Of a DNA stretch of 64,000 nucleotides, positions 1 to 8,454 are shown in pieces; positions within the stretch are counted from its first letter, which is position 1, and each line of letters starts with the position of its first letter. A program made the position numbers and the translations under genes. The notes under the pieces were generated by a model, which had not been told where the DNA came from, made no database searches, and saw nothing but the letters and a program-made list of their open reading frames with translations. This DNA comes from DATFQE01 sp963733845 (GTDB lineage: Bacteria > Actinomycetota > Thermoleophilia > Gaiellales > Gaiellaceae). The DNA lies in contig CAVTEM010000010.1 in NCBI GenBank assembly GCA_963733845.1, forward strand, positions 101,663-165,662, in the 5' to 3' direction.

Positions 1-1
1 C

Positions 2-1072
2 GAGGCCGCGGTCGTCGACGGCGCTCTCGTGCCGGGCGACGTCGAGCTCGTGGACGGCGTCGTCGGCGAGGTCGCCCTGGGCCGTGCGGGCCGGGGGATC
101 GCCGTCCCCGGCTTCGTCGACCTGCAGGTGAACGGCTTCGGCGGCGTCGACTTCGCGTCCGCGGACGCGGCCGGCTACCGACGGGCGGGCGAGGCCTTGC
201 TCGAGACCGGCGTGACGGCCTTCCAGCCGACGTTCATCACGGCGCCCGAGACCGACCTCGCCGACGCACTGCGCGCGATCCCCGCCGAAGGCGTCGGGCC
301 GCGCATCCTCGGCGCGCACCTCGAGGGGCCGTTCGTGTCCGGCGAGGCGCTCGGCGTGCACCCCGCCTCCGCGCGCCTCGACCCCGACCCGGCCGTGCTG
401 CAGCGGCTGCTCGAGGCTGGGCCGGTCGCCCAGGTCACCCTCGCGCCCGAGCTGCCCGGGGCGCTCGAGCTGATCGATCTGCTCACGGCCCGAGGCGTCG
501 TCGTCTCGCTCGGCCATTCGAACGCGACCGCGGCCGAGGCCCACGCCGCTTTCGACCGCGGCGCGCGGACGGTCACCCACCTCTTCAACGCGATGCGCCC
601 GTTCGGCCACCGCGACCCGGGGCTCGCGGGCGTCGCGCTGGCACGCGAGGACGTGGTCGTGCAGCTGATCCTGGACGGCCATCACGTGGCGGACGAGGTC
701 GCGCAGGTCGTCTGGCGGGCCGCGGCCGGCCGTGTGGCGCTCGTCACCGACGCCGTCGCACCGACCGGGGTCGGCGACGGCCGCTTCCGGCTCGGCATCG
801 TGGACGCCGAAGTCGTCGACGGCGTCGCCCGGCGCGCGGACGGTGTGCTGGCGGGCAGCGTGCTGACGATGATCGAGGCCGTTCGGAACCTGCACGCACT
901 CGGTGCGCCGCTCGGCGACGCCGTTGCGGCCGCGAGCGCCGTGCCCGCCCGCGTGGTGGGACGCGAGCTCGGCCGGCTGGCTCCGGGAGCTCCCGCCGAC
1001 CTGCTGATCCTCGACGACCGCCTGGAGCTACGCGGCGTCTTCGTCGCGGGCAAGGAGCGCGTGGCGGCCTGA
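2..1072 (+). CDS. nagA: N-acetylglucosamine-6-phosphate deacetylase, 5' end outside window
   Basis: Cytosolic amidohydrolase that removes the acetyl group of GlcNAc-6-phosphate to give GlcN-6-phosphate. The frame is open from base 2, and the residues ahead of the first internal GTG (29) already look like the family (AAVVDGALVPGDVELVDG), so the true start lies outside the window. Family marks in order: PGFVDLQVNG, HLEGPF (metal-binding Glu), SLGHSNA, THLFNAM (metal His and substrate Asn), VTDAVAP with the catalytic Asp, and a closing APGAPADLL amidohydrolase strand. It stops one base before the next ATG, so it is probably co-transcribed with the ABC ATPase. Together they suggest uptake and breakdown of amino sugars, possibly from cell wall or chitin. 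The frame is intact. Confidence 0.93.
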   Translation, partial: EAAVVDGALVPGDVELVDGVVGEVALGRAGRGIAVPGFVDLQVNGFGGVDFASADAAGYRRAGEALLETGVTAFQPTFITAPETDLADALRAIPAEGVGPRILGAHLEGPFVSGEALGVHPASARLDPDPAVLQRLLEAGPVAQVTLAPELPGALELIDLLTARGVVVSLGHSNATAAEAHAAFDRGARTVTHLFNAMRPFGHRDPGLAGVALAREDVVVQLILDGHHVADEVAQVVWRAAAGRVALVTDAVAPTGVGDGRFRLGIVDAEVVDGVARRADGVLAGSVLTMIEAVRNLHALGAPLGDAVAAASAVPARVVGRELGRLAPGAPADLLILDDRLELRGVFVAGKERVAA

Positions 1073-1073
1073 G

Positions 1074-2261
1074 ATGGCGGGGATCGTCCTCGACCGGCTG
1101 CGCAAGGTCTTCGCGAGCGGCTTCGTCTGCGTCGACGACGTCTCGCTCGAGATCGAGGACGGCGAGTTCATGGTGCTCGTCGGCCCCTCGGGCTGCGGCA
1201 AGACCTCGCTCTTGCGGCTGATCGCGGGACTGGAGGAGGCGACCGCGGGCCAGATCCTGATCGGCGAGCGGGACGTGACCGATTTCGCGCCGCGCAAGCG
1301 CGACGTGGCGATGGTGTTCCAGAGCTACGCGCTCTACCCGCACATGAGCGTGCGCCAGAACCTCGGCTACGGGCTGAAGGTTCGGCGCACGGCGAAGGCC
1401 GACGTCCGGCGGCGGGTCGAGGAGGTCGCGCGGATGCTGCGGCTCGACGAGCTGCTCGACCGGCGGCCGGCGCAGCTCTCCGGCGGCCAGCGCCAGCGCG
1501 TGGCCATGGGCCGCGCGGTCATTCGCGAGCCCCAGGCGTTCCTGATGGACGAGCCGCTCTCGAACCTGGACGCGAAGCTGCGCGTGAGCATGCGGGCCGA
1601 GCTCTCGGCGCTGCACGCCCGGCTCGGCACGACGACGATCTACGTCACGCACGACCAGATCGAGGCGATGACCCTCGGCCAGCGGGTCGCGGTCATGCGC
1701 GACGGCCGGATCCAGCAGGTCGACACCCCGCAGGGTCTCTATCGGTCGCCCCGCAACCTCTTCGTCGCCTCGTTCATCGGCTCGCCGGCCATGAACCTCG
1801 TCGAGGCCGTCGTCGACGGCTCTCACGTCGAGTTCGCCGGCTTCCGGGTGCGGCTCGCGGATCCGGCCGGGCTGCCGGCGGGCCGCGTCATCCTGGGCGT
1901 CCGGCCCGAGGCCTTCGAGGACGCGGCCTTCGCTGACCCGTCCCTGCCGGACATCGACGTCGACGTGGCCGTGATCGAGGAGCTCGGCTCCGACACCCAC
2001 GCGATCTTCACCGTCGACGCGCCGCCCGTGGACAGCGAGGAGCTCGGCGCGCGCGAGCAGGAGGAGAAGGAGCTGACGCTGGGCGGCGGGAAAGCCGTCT
2101 TCAACGCGCGAGTCGACGCCCGCAGCGCCGCGGCTCCGGGTGCCCCACTGCGCCTCGCGGTCGACCCGGCCCGGTTCCACTTCTTCGACCCGGACACGGG
2201 TGCGAACCTCGCGCTGGACCGCGCGGTCGGCGAAGAAACTGCCCAAACCGTCACCGGTTAG
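1074..2261 (+). CDS. Sugar ABC transporter ATP-binding protein (MalK/UgpC/MsmK type)
   Basis: Energising ATPase of a carbohydrate importer, acting on the inner face of the membrane. Visible are Walker A GPSGCGKTS, the Q-loop region VFQSYALYPHMSV, the signature LSGGQRQRVA, Walker B FLMDEPLSNLD and the H-loop YVTHDQIEAM. A C-terminal regulatory TOBE region follows, starting near RNLFVASFIGSPAMNL. At 395 residues it is slightly long for the family because of an acidic insert (EELGAREQEEKELTL) within the TOBE part. It follows nagA by one base. No permease or binding protein is visible here, so it may be the shared ATPase for permeases encoded upstream of the window. The exact sugar cannot be read from the sequence. 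Confidence 0.93.
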   Translation: MAGIVLDRLRKVFASGFVCVDDVSLEIEDGEFMVLVGPSGCGKTSLLRLIAGLEEATAGQILIGERDVTDFAPRKRDVAMVFQSYALYPHMSVRQNLGYGLKVRRTAKADVRRRVEEVARMLRLDELLDRRPAQLSGGQRQRVAMGRAVIREPQAFLMDEPLSNLDAKLRVSMRAELSALHARLGTTTIYVTHDQIEAMTLGQRVAVMRDGRIQQVDTPQGLYRSPRNLFVASFIGSPAMNLVEAVVDGSHVEFAGFRVRLADPAGLPAGRVILGVRPEAFEDAAFADPSLPDIDVDVAVIEELGSDTHAIFTVDAPPVDSEELGAREQEEKELTLGGGKAVFNARVDARSAAAPGAPLRLAVDPARFHFFDPDTGANLALDRAVGEETAQTVTG

Positions 2262-2277
2262 AGGCACAATCCCTCGG

Positions 2278-2920
<643 letters not shown>

Positions 2921-2992
2921 CTAGTAGACCCATCCGCAAGTTCGGTCGGGTTCGGGTTCCGCCGGTTCCTGGGTCGCCGTAGAGTTCGCGGC

Positions 2993-3400
2993 GTGATGGA
3001 GCGCGGCGATCGTGCTGGGGTGGCTGAGGAGGAATCGAAGGTGGCTGACCGCGACGCGATCGTGCGCGTGGCGCTCGACTACTTCGAGGGATGGTTCGAT
3101 GGCGACGCGGCGCGCATGGAGCGGGCGCTGCATCCCGATTTGGCCAAGCGATCCCCGGACGACGCTCCTGCCCCCGGGGAACTGGAGAAGCTCACGGCGC
3201 GGGAGATGATCGAGGCGACGGCGAAGGGCGTCGGGAAGACGCGAGACGTCCCCGATCGCGGACTCGAAGTCGAAGTCGAGCACGTGCATCGCGAGATCGC
3301 GAACGTGACCGTCCGCTCCGCCGTCTACGTCGAATACCTGCACCTGGTGCGTACGCGCGAGGGATGGAAGATCGTCAACGCCCTCTGGCAGCACCCTTGA
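2993..3400 (+). CDS. NTF2-like / putative lumazine-binding family protein
   Basis: Small soluble protein of about 135 residues with the pattern of the NTF2-like superfamily: an N-terminal helix with VALDYFEGWFDGDAARM, then ALHPDLAKR, a middle EMIEATAKG helix, and C-terminal strands ending HLVRTREGWKIVNALWQHP. That ending is typical of the lumazine-binding-like SnoaL/DUF4440 relatives. No catalytic role can be assigned. GTG 2993 and ATG 2996 are adjacent and either may be the start; a Met further in is also possible. It stands alone between a membrane protein and a convergent gene. Confidence 0.75.
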   Translation: MMERGDRAGVAEEESKVADRDAIVRVALDYFEGWFDGDAARMERALHPDLAKRSPDDAPAPGELEKLTAREMIEATAKGVGKTRDVPDRGLEVEVEHVHREIANVTVRSAVYVEYLHLVRTREGWKIVNALWQHP

Positions 3401-3416
3401 GCCGCGAATCCGGGTT

Positions 3417-4461
3417 CTAGTCGGTGGCGAGCTTCGCCACGCGGCCCTGCTCGCCCGAGGCCCAGCACGCGAAGCCGCCCGCGCAGTCGACCGTGTCGAA
3501 GCTGCCGTCGTCGAAGCGGGTCCAGGAGCGGCCGTGGTCGGAGCTGACGTCGCTGCCGCTCGGCCCGACCGCGATCGCGGTGTTGCCGGTGACCCAGTGG
3601 GCACCCGAGCGGTACTCGCCCGGCTCGTCGTCGACGGGCTGCCAGTTGACGCCGCCGTCGTCGCTGACAGCCATCGAGTCCGGCGACGCGGTGGGCAGGG
3701 CGAAGTCACCGCCGACGGCCAGGCCGTGCTGTGCCGAGCGGAACGCGAGCGCAAAGATGCCGGCGCTCGGCCCGCTGTGGACCGGCGTGCTCGCGACCTG
3801 CCAGCTCTCACCGCGGTCGTCGCTGCGGAAGACGCGTGCCACGACGTCCCCGCCGGTGGCGAACCAGGCGTGCTTGCCGCCCTGCGAGACGATGCACTGG
3901 CCGCTGGCCGCAAAGGCGAACTCACCGGGCAGCGCGGGAGGCATGTCCGCGTCCACGATCTGCCAGCTGCGCCCGCCGTCGCTCGTTCCGAGGATGCGGA
4001 AGCGGCCGTCGACCGGATCGGAGAGCGCCAGGCCGCGCTTGCTGTCGAAGAACGTCATGCAGTCGTAGAAGGCGGTCGGCTCGGCGTTCGTGAACACGAG
4101 CTGCCACGTGGCGCCGCCGTCCGACTGTGCGATAGATCCGCGAGTCCGTGCCGGTGCCGATCGAGAGGATCACGGCCGTCTGCGCGTCGAAGGCCTCGAT
4201 GTCGCGGAACTGGAGGGTCGCGGTTCCGGGCGGGCCGACGCTCTGCCACGTGCTGCCGCCGTTCGTCGTCCGCAGCACGGTGCCGACGCTCCCGCTCGCC
4301 CACACGACGTTGTCGCTCACGACCGAGAGCCCGCGAAGCCGCGCCGTCGAGCCGGTCGGGCTCAGCTGCCACGAGAAGTCCGCGGCCTGCCCCGGCGAGA
4401 AGGCGGCAGAGACGGCCGCGATCGCCACGACGAGCCCGATCAATGCGAGACGCTTCGCCAC
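3417..4461 (-). CDS. Exported BNR/Ycf48-like beta-propeller protein, frameshifted
   Basis: Begins with a signal peptide (MAKRLALIGLVVAIAAVSAAF) and then carries repeated blades with the sialidase/BNR signature, for example RTTNGGSTWQ, TSDGGRSWQIV, SDDRGESWQVA, SDDGGVNWQPV and SSDHGRSWTRF. This is the arrangement of Ycf48/photosystem-assembly-factor-like and related exported propellers, which in non-phototrophs have no established role. The N-terminal third and the rest are in different frames. Deleting one base near 4127 gives a continuous blade (RIYRT-SDGGATWQLVF). An exported scaffold or glycan-binding propeller is likely; an enzyme activity is not indicated, since no catalytic sialidase residues are evident. 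Confidence 0.8.
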
Positions 4462-4540
4462 GGCGCGGGAAGCTAACGCATCCGCGCGAACGACGCCGCA
4501 GTTCAGCTGATGGTCGCCTTTGCTTGCGCGACCGGACGGG

Positions 4541-4987
4541 CTACTGGTGGCGGGCCCCCCGGCGCCGGAACGTGACGGGGGCGAGTAGCCGGAACTGGTG
4601 GCTTCTGATCGCCACGACGATCAGCGTCGCCATCAGCAACAGCTCTCCGACGACGAAGAAGACGTCCGCGAGGTTGAAGGCAATGGTGAGGTCGTAATTG
4701 GTGATTACGAGCGGGTTCGGCACCCAGTTCCCGTCGGCGCGCGCCGAGACGAGATTTCCGATCACGCCTCCACACATCACTCCGGCCGCGAGCGCCACTG
4801 CGCGCGAGCGCACGAGGGCGAGTGAGGAGGCCCCGAACAGAAGCACGATCGAGACGACGACCCACGCCTGGGAGCGCTGGTGGAAGGCCCACGACTCCGT
4901 TGGGACCTTCAGCTTTACGAAGAGGTCGACGGACGCCAGCGCTGCCGCCGGGACAGCGATGAGGAAGAGCCGGTCCGACACACGCAT
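4541..4987 (-). CDS. Signal peptidase II (LspA)-like membrane protein, probably not catalytic
   Basis: Four hydrophobic segments in 148 residues and two boxes resembling signal peptidase II: GGVIGNLVSARADG and YDLTIAFNLADVFFVVGE. LspA normally has a GN..DR box with nearby Asp and an NxAD box holding the second catalytic Asp. Here the NxAD box is kept (FNLAD), but the first box lacks the DR pair; only the Asp of NYDL could stand in. The N-terminal ASVDLFVKL resembles the usual D..TK segment. It could be a divergent LspA or a non-catalytic relative. It lies between a convergent-looking propeller gene and a regulator, not beside a lipoprotein or RluD-type gene. Confidence 0.65.
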   Translation of the reverse strand: MRVSDRLFLIAVPAAALASVDLFVKLKVPTESWAFHQRSQAWVVVSIVLLFGASSLALVRSRAVALAAGVMCGGVIGNLVSARADGNWVPNPLVITNYDLTIAFNLADVFFVVGELLLMATLIVVAIRSHQFRLLAPVTFRRRGARHQ

Positions 4988-5055
4988 CCGGGCGAGCGTA
5001 TCCCGGCCTGACGTGGGCCGGCCGCTACCGGACGTGTCGGCTCCAGGTGCTCAGG

Positions 5056-5631
5056 TCAAGCTTCCACGGCGTGCTGGCCCTGGCGGACGAGCGCCACGGC
5101 CTCGAGGCGCGAGTGGACGCCGAGGGTCCGAAGGACGGCCCGGACGTGGTGGCGGACCGTCTCCACACTGATGTGCAGGGTAGCCGCGATCTGATCGGTG
5201 GAGCGGCCCTGTTCGAGCAGGCGCAAGACTTCGATCTGGCGGGGCGTCAGGTGCGGATGCGCGGGCGGAGGTCGATTCTCGTCCACGTCTTTGACCTGGC
5301 CGAAGACGCCGATGACGTGGTCGCCGTCCTTGAGTGGCACACCGCTGACCTCCATCGTGATGCGCTCTCCGTTGGCATCCAGGAAGACGCCTCGATTGTC
5401 CGAGCCTTGCGGTGGGCCCATGAGGTTGCGCAGGAAGAGCTCGTGCCCACGGCGTTGATCCTCGGGAGCGAAGACGGAAGTCACCTGGCGCCCGCGCACG
5501 TCTCCCACGAGCCGCTCCGCGGCGGGATTGAGCCAACGGATGATCCCGTGGCGATCGATCACGTAGGCAGGAACACGGATGCGCTCGAGCGCATCCTCCA
5601 CGTCGACTCCGATCGCCTCCAGACCTGGCAC
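5056..5631 (-). CDS. PAS domain - LuxR-type transcription regulator
   Basis: Cytosolic regulator of 191 residues. Residues about 10-115 form a PAS domain (VPAYVIDRHGIIRWLNPAAE near the start, GVFGQVKDVDE at the end). Residues about 128-185 form a GerE/LuxR helix-turn-helix (LTPRQIEVLRLLEQGRSTDQ, then HISVETVRHHVRAVLRTLGV). There is no receiver domain, so it probably senses a ligand or redox state through PAS rather than phosphorylation. It is divergent from the giant surface-protein genes starting at 5920, which makes it a candidate regulator of that locus by position only. Confidence 0.88.
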   Translation of the reverse strand: MPGLEAIGVDVEDALERIRVPAYVIDRHGIIRWLNPAAERLVGDVRGRQVTSVFAPEDQRRGHELFLRNLMGPPQGSDNRGVFLDANGERITMEVSGVPLKDGDHVIGVFGQVKDVDENRPPPAHPHLTPRQIEVLRLLEQGRSTDQIAATLHISVETVRHHVRAVLRTLGVHSRLEAVALVRQGQHAVEA

Positions 5632-5819
5632 GCGCCGAGAGTGTGGCGCTCAGCGGGCGTGAGCGTCAACTCGATCGGCCGGAGGTCTCGATTCTCTCTG
5701 CCGCCGCGTGGATGCGTTGGGCGAACAAGAGCGCCACGATCGAGAGCTGGGCCAGGATCGCGAGCGCGGCGCGTCGATGCGCGCGTCGCGTTAGGCGCCG
5801 AGCCCGCGTGGAGCAAATC
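5632..5819. other. Intergenic stretch upstream of the surface-protein locus
   Basis: No confident gene. On the minus strand a short open stretch has one hydrophobic run (LAILAQLSIVALLFAQRIHA) but no start codon in frame; it may be a broken small membrane protein. The right end merges into the plus-strand promoter described next. Confidence 0.4.
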
Positions 5820-5820
5820 C

Positions 5821-5849
5821 TTGACTATCTACAAAAACCTCATTAGAAC
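5821..5849 (+). promoter_or_regulatory. Sigma-70-type promoter for surface protein A
   Basis: TTGACT (5821-5826) and TAGAAC (5844-5849) with an exactly 17-base A/T-rich spacer that stands out in this GC-rich region. It lies about 70 bases ahead of the GTG at 5920 and points the same way. The -35 is the same hexamer as in the two duplicated promoters near 23.2 and 33.5 kb. Confidence 0.6.
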
Positions 5850-5919
5850 CTGCTGATTCCTCCTCGCCCGATCTGATCGGTGTAGGGGGCTTGTTTTGCG
5901 GCGACGAGGAGGGTCTGCG

Positions 5920-8398
5920 GTGAGGACTTGCGGCACGGACCGGCGCGTGGGCGCGTTCTGCCTCGCTGTCCTGGTCGCGCTCTGTGTGGCGACCGCCGCC
6001 GGCGCGACCAGCTTGGAGTTCAACTTCGACTCACCGGCGGTTGCGGATGCTCCCGCACCCACCATCGAGTGGGACGGGGGCGCCGGGACGACCGCATGGG
6101 GAACGGCGAACAACTGGAACCCGAACCGGCTCCCCGACGCGAACGACCATGTCTTCATCCCTGCGGGCGCGACGGTGGTCCACTCCAACGGCGCCGACTC
6201 CATCAAGAGCATTCAGAGCCTCGGCACGCTCCAGTTGACCGGGGCGAGCGTGATCTCGCTCGCCCTCACGGACACGACGAACGACTCGAACGTGGCCGTG
6301 GTCGTCCAGGGCGGGGGCACGCTCACCGGGCCCGCGACGCTGCGGGTATCGGACACGTACACCTGGAACTCGGGTACGCAGAGCGGCACCGGGCGCACGG
6401 TGATCGAGGAGGGCGCCGAACTGACATGGGTACCGCCGACGACCTTCACGGGCAGCCTTTCAGGCCGCACCCTGACGATCGCCGGTAGCGCCAGGGCGAG
6501 CGCCAACTCCCCCGGTGGGATCGTGACCGTGGAAGCGGGCGCGACGATCGAGACCCTGCCAGGCGCGACGTTCGAGTTCGAGACCGACATGATCATGGAC
6601 TCGAAGAGCGACGCCCCGGTCGAGCACTTCCTCAACGGCGGCACGCTGACGAAATCCGGCGGGGCGACAGGGACTGGTCTCGGCACGAGGTTCGAGGTCG
6701 ACCTTCAGAGCACGGGCGAGGTCAGCTCGACCGCGGGGACACTGCATCTCTTCTCCAGCCACGCCACGCTGAGTGGCGACCTGGTCGGCACGAATGGCGG
6801 GATCGTCGAGCTCGACGACGGCTTCTTCGAGCTGGGAGCGGGGACGACCCTGAACGGGGCCGTCAACTTCGACGGGGTCGTGACGATTCCGGCCGGGGTG
6901 ACCGTCCAGCAGGGCGTCGACAGCACGATCACCCAGACAGCGGGAATGCTGAACGGGGCGGGCACGCTCGAGGTCAACGACGAGTTCGTCTGGACAGGCG
7001 GGACGCAGGGCGGCGTGGGCGGGCTGACCCTCATCACCGAAGACGCGACGCTGAGCCGCAACAGCTCGAGTGCGGCGATGCTCGAGGAGCGGACGCTGCG
7101 GGTCGAGGGAGACATGACCACGACAGCCGGCCCGAGCCTGCAGAAGGGCGCGACGATCGAGATCGCGACCACCGGCCTGCTCGACTTGCACGGCGACGGA
7201 TCGATTGGCGACGCCGTGCTCGGTGATGCCCCCCTGATCGTGAACGAGGGGCTGGTGATGAAGTCGGCCGGGTCGACGGAAGGCGGGATCAACGCACACT
7301 TCCTCAACGCGGGCGTCGTCCTTGTGCCCGCGGGCGTCGGGGCGCTGGTGGTCGGCTTTCCACCGTTGAACTTCGACCGGCCGACGAACACGCTCTGGGG
7401 CGGGACATGGGTGGCGCAGTCGGGCAAGCTCCGCTTCCGCGGCCTTGTCAGCAACGACGGAATCGACGTCAACCAGGCCGACATCAGGCTCGACGGGGCG
7501 ACAGCGGGGATCCAGTACCTGATTCCTCTGGTGGACTCGTTCGAGAGCTTCCACACGAACGGCGCTGAGGGCTCACTCATGCTGCTGAACGGCAAGCAGA
7601 TGATCACGCCTGGTGCCTTCACGAACGCCGGCGGCCTCCATCTGGCGAGCGCGAACACGGCCTTCCTGGTCGGCAACCCCTCCAGGGCCACGTTCACGAA
7701 CACCTTCACGGGCTTCGTCGACGGGCTGGGCACGCTCGACGCGAACGTGGTCAACCAGGGAACGATCGCGCCAGGGCTGTCGCCCGGAATCCTCAAGATC
7801 GCCGGGTCGCTCACGAGCGCCGCCAACAGCTCGCTCGAGCTCGAGATCGCCGGCGCGACGGCGGGCACGCAGCACGACCAGCTCGTCGTGAACGGGCCGA
7901 TCGCGCTCGGCGGCAACCTCGAGATCGACACGCTGGGAGCGTTTGCGCCCAGCCTCGGCAGCACGTTCGTGATCGCGACCGGCACCTCGGTCAGTGGCAA
8001 CTTCGCCAACGTCGTCGACGACCTGCCCGGTGCGCTGCGCTACAACGTCTCGAAGACGGCGACGCAGGTGGTGCTCACGGTCAGCGACTCGCCGCCTCCG
8101 CCTCCTCCGCCTCCTCCGCCTCCTCCGCCGCCTCCGCCTCCTCCGTCCTCCTCCGCCGCCTCCGCCCACCCCGCCACCGCCGACGCCCCAGCCGCCTCCG
8201 GCACCCCAGCCACAACCGCCACCGCCGGCGCCACAACCGCCGCCTTCGCCACCGGCCCCGAAGCCGAAGCCGAAGGTCGTGAAGGTGGCGGTCTGCCATC
8301 GCGGCAAGACGATCAAGGTCACGAAGGCGCAGCTGAAAAAGCACCTGAAGCACAAGGACAAGCGCGGAGCCTGCAAGCGGAAGCCGAGGAAGGCCTAG
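5920..8398 (+). CDS. Giant exported surface protein A with autotransporter-like repeats
   Basis: Start chosen at GTG 5920 because GAGGAGGG (5906-5913) sits six bases upstream; an in-frame TTG at 5896 is the alternative. A signal peptide (FCLAVLVALCVATAAGATS) is followed by about 700 residues of beta-rich, Gly/Thr-rich repeats of the kind seen in passenger-like proteins: NNWNPNRLPDANDHVFIPAG, TLQLTGASV, and the late block YDQL-like TQHDQLVVNGPIALGGNLEI. A proline run follows, then a short cysteine module VAVCHRGKTIKV...KRGAC. The C-terminal module is in another frame; skipping T 8146 inside the proline codons joins it. It is followed at once by a hairpin and by a paralogue. Role unknown; probably a cell-surface fibre or adhesin. 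Confidence 0.75.
8090..8260 (+). repeat. Proline-codon run (low-complexity CCG/CCT tract) in surface protein A
   Basis: Near-perfect CCTCCG triplet repeats encode an uninterrupted proline spacer of about 18 residues, followed by mixed Pro/Thr/Gln. Such tracts connect surface domains to a terminal module. The frame change in this gene lies inside the tract (about 8146), as expected for an error-prone low-complexity sequence. Confidence 0.8.
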
Positions 8399-8400
8399 CG

Positions 8401-8429
8401 CCGTCGGCGCCACCTCTTGGCGCCGACGG
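8401..8429 (+). terminator. Perfect 11-bp hairpin between surface proteins A and B
   Basis: CCGTCGGCGCC (8401-8411), a 7-base loop, and GGCGCCGACGG (8419-8429), two bases after the stop of protein A. No T tract follows, so it may be a factor-independent hairpin of the actinobacterial kind or a partial attenuator before protein B, whose ribosome site begins 12 bases later. Confidence 0.7.
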
Positions 8430-8454
8430 AGATTTCAACCAGGGAGGACATGCG

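Noticed and set aside
744..2267. A 507-codon open frame on the minus strand opposite nagA and the ABC ATPase
   Set aside because: Arg/Gly/Asp/Val-rich composition typical of antisense reading in high-GC DNA, and it overlaps two well-recognised genes completely.
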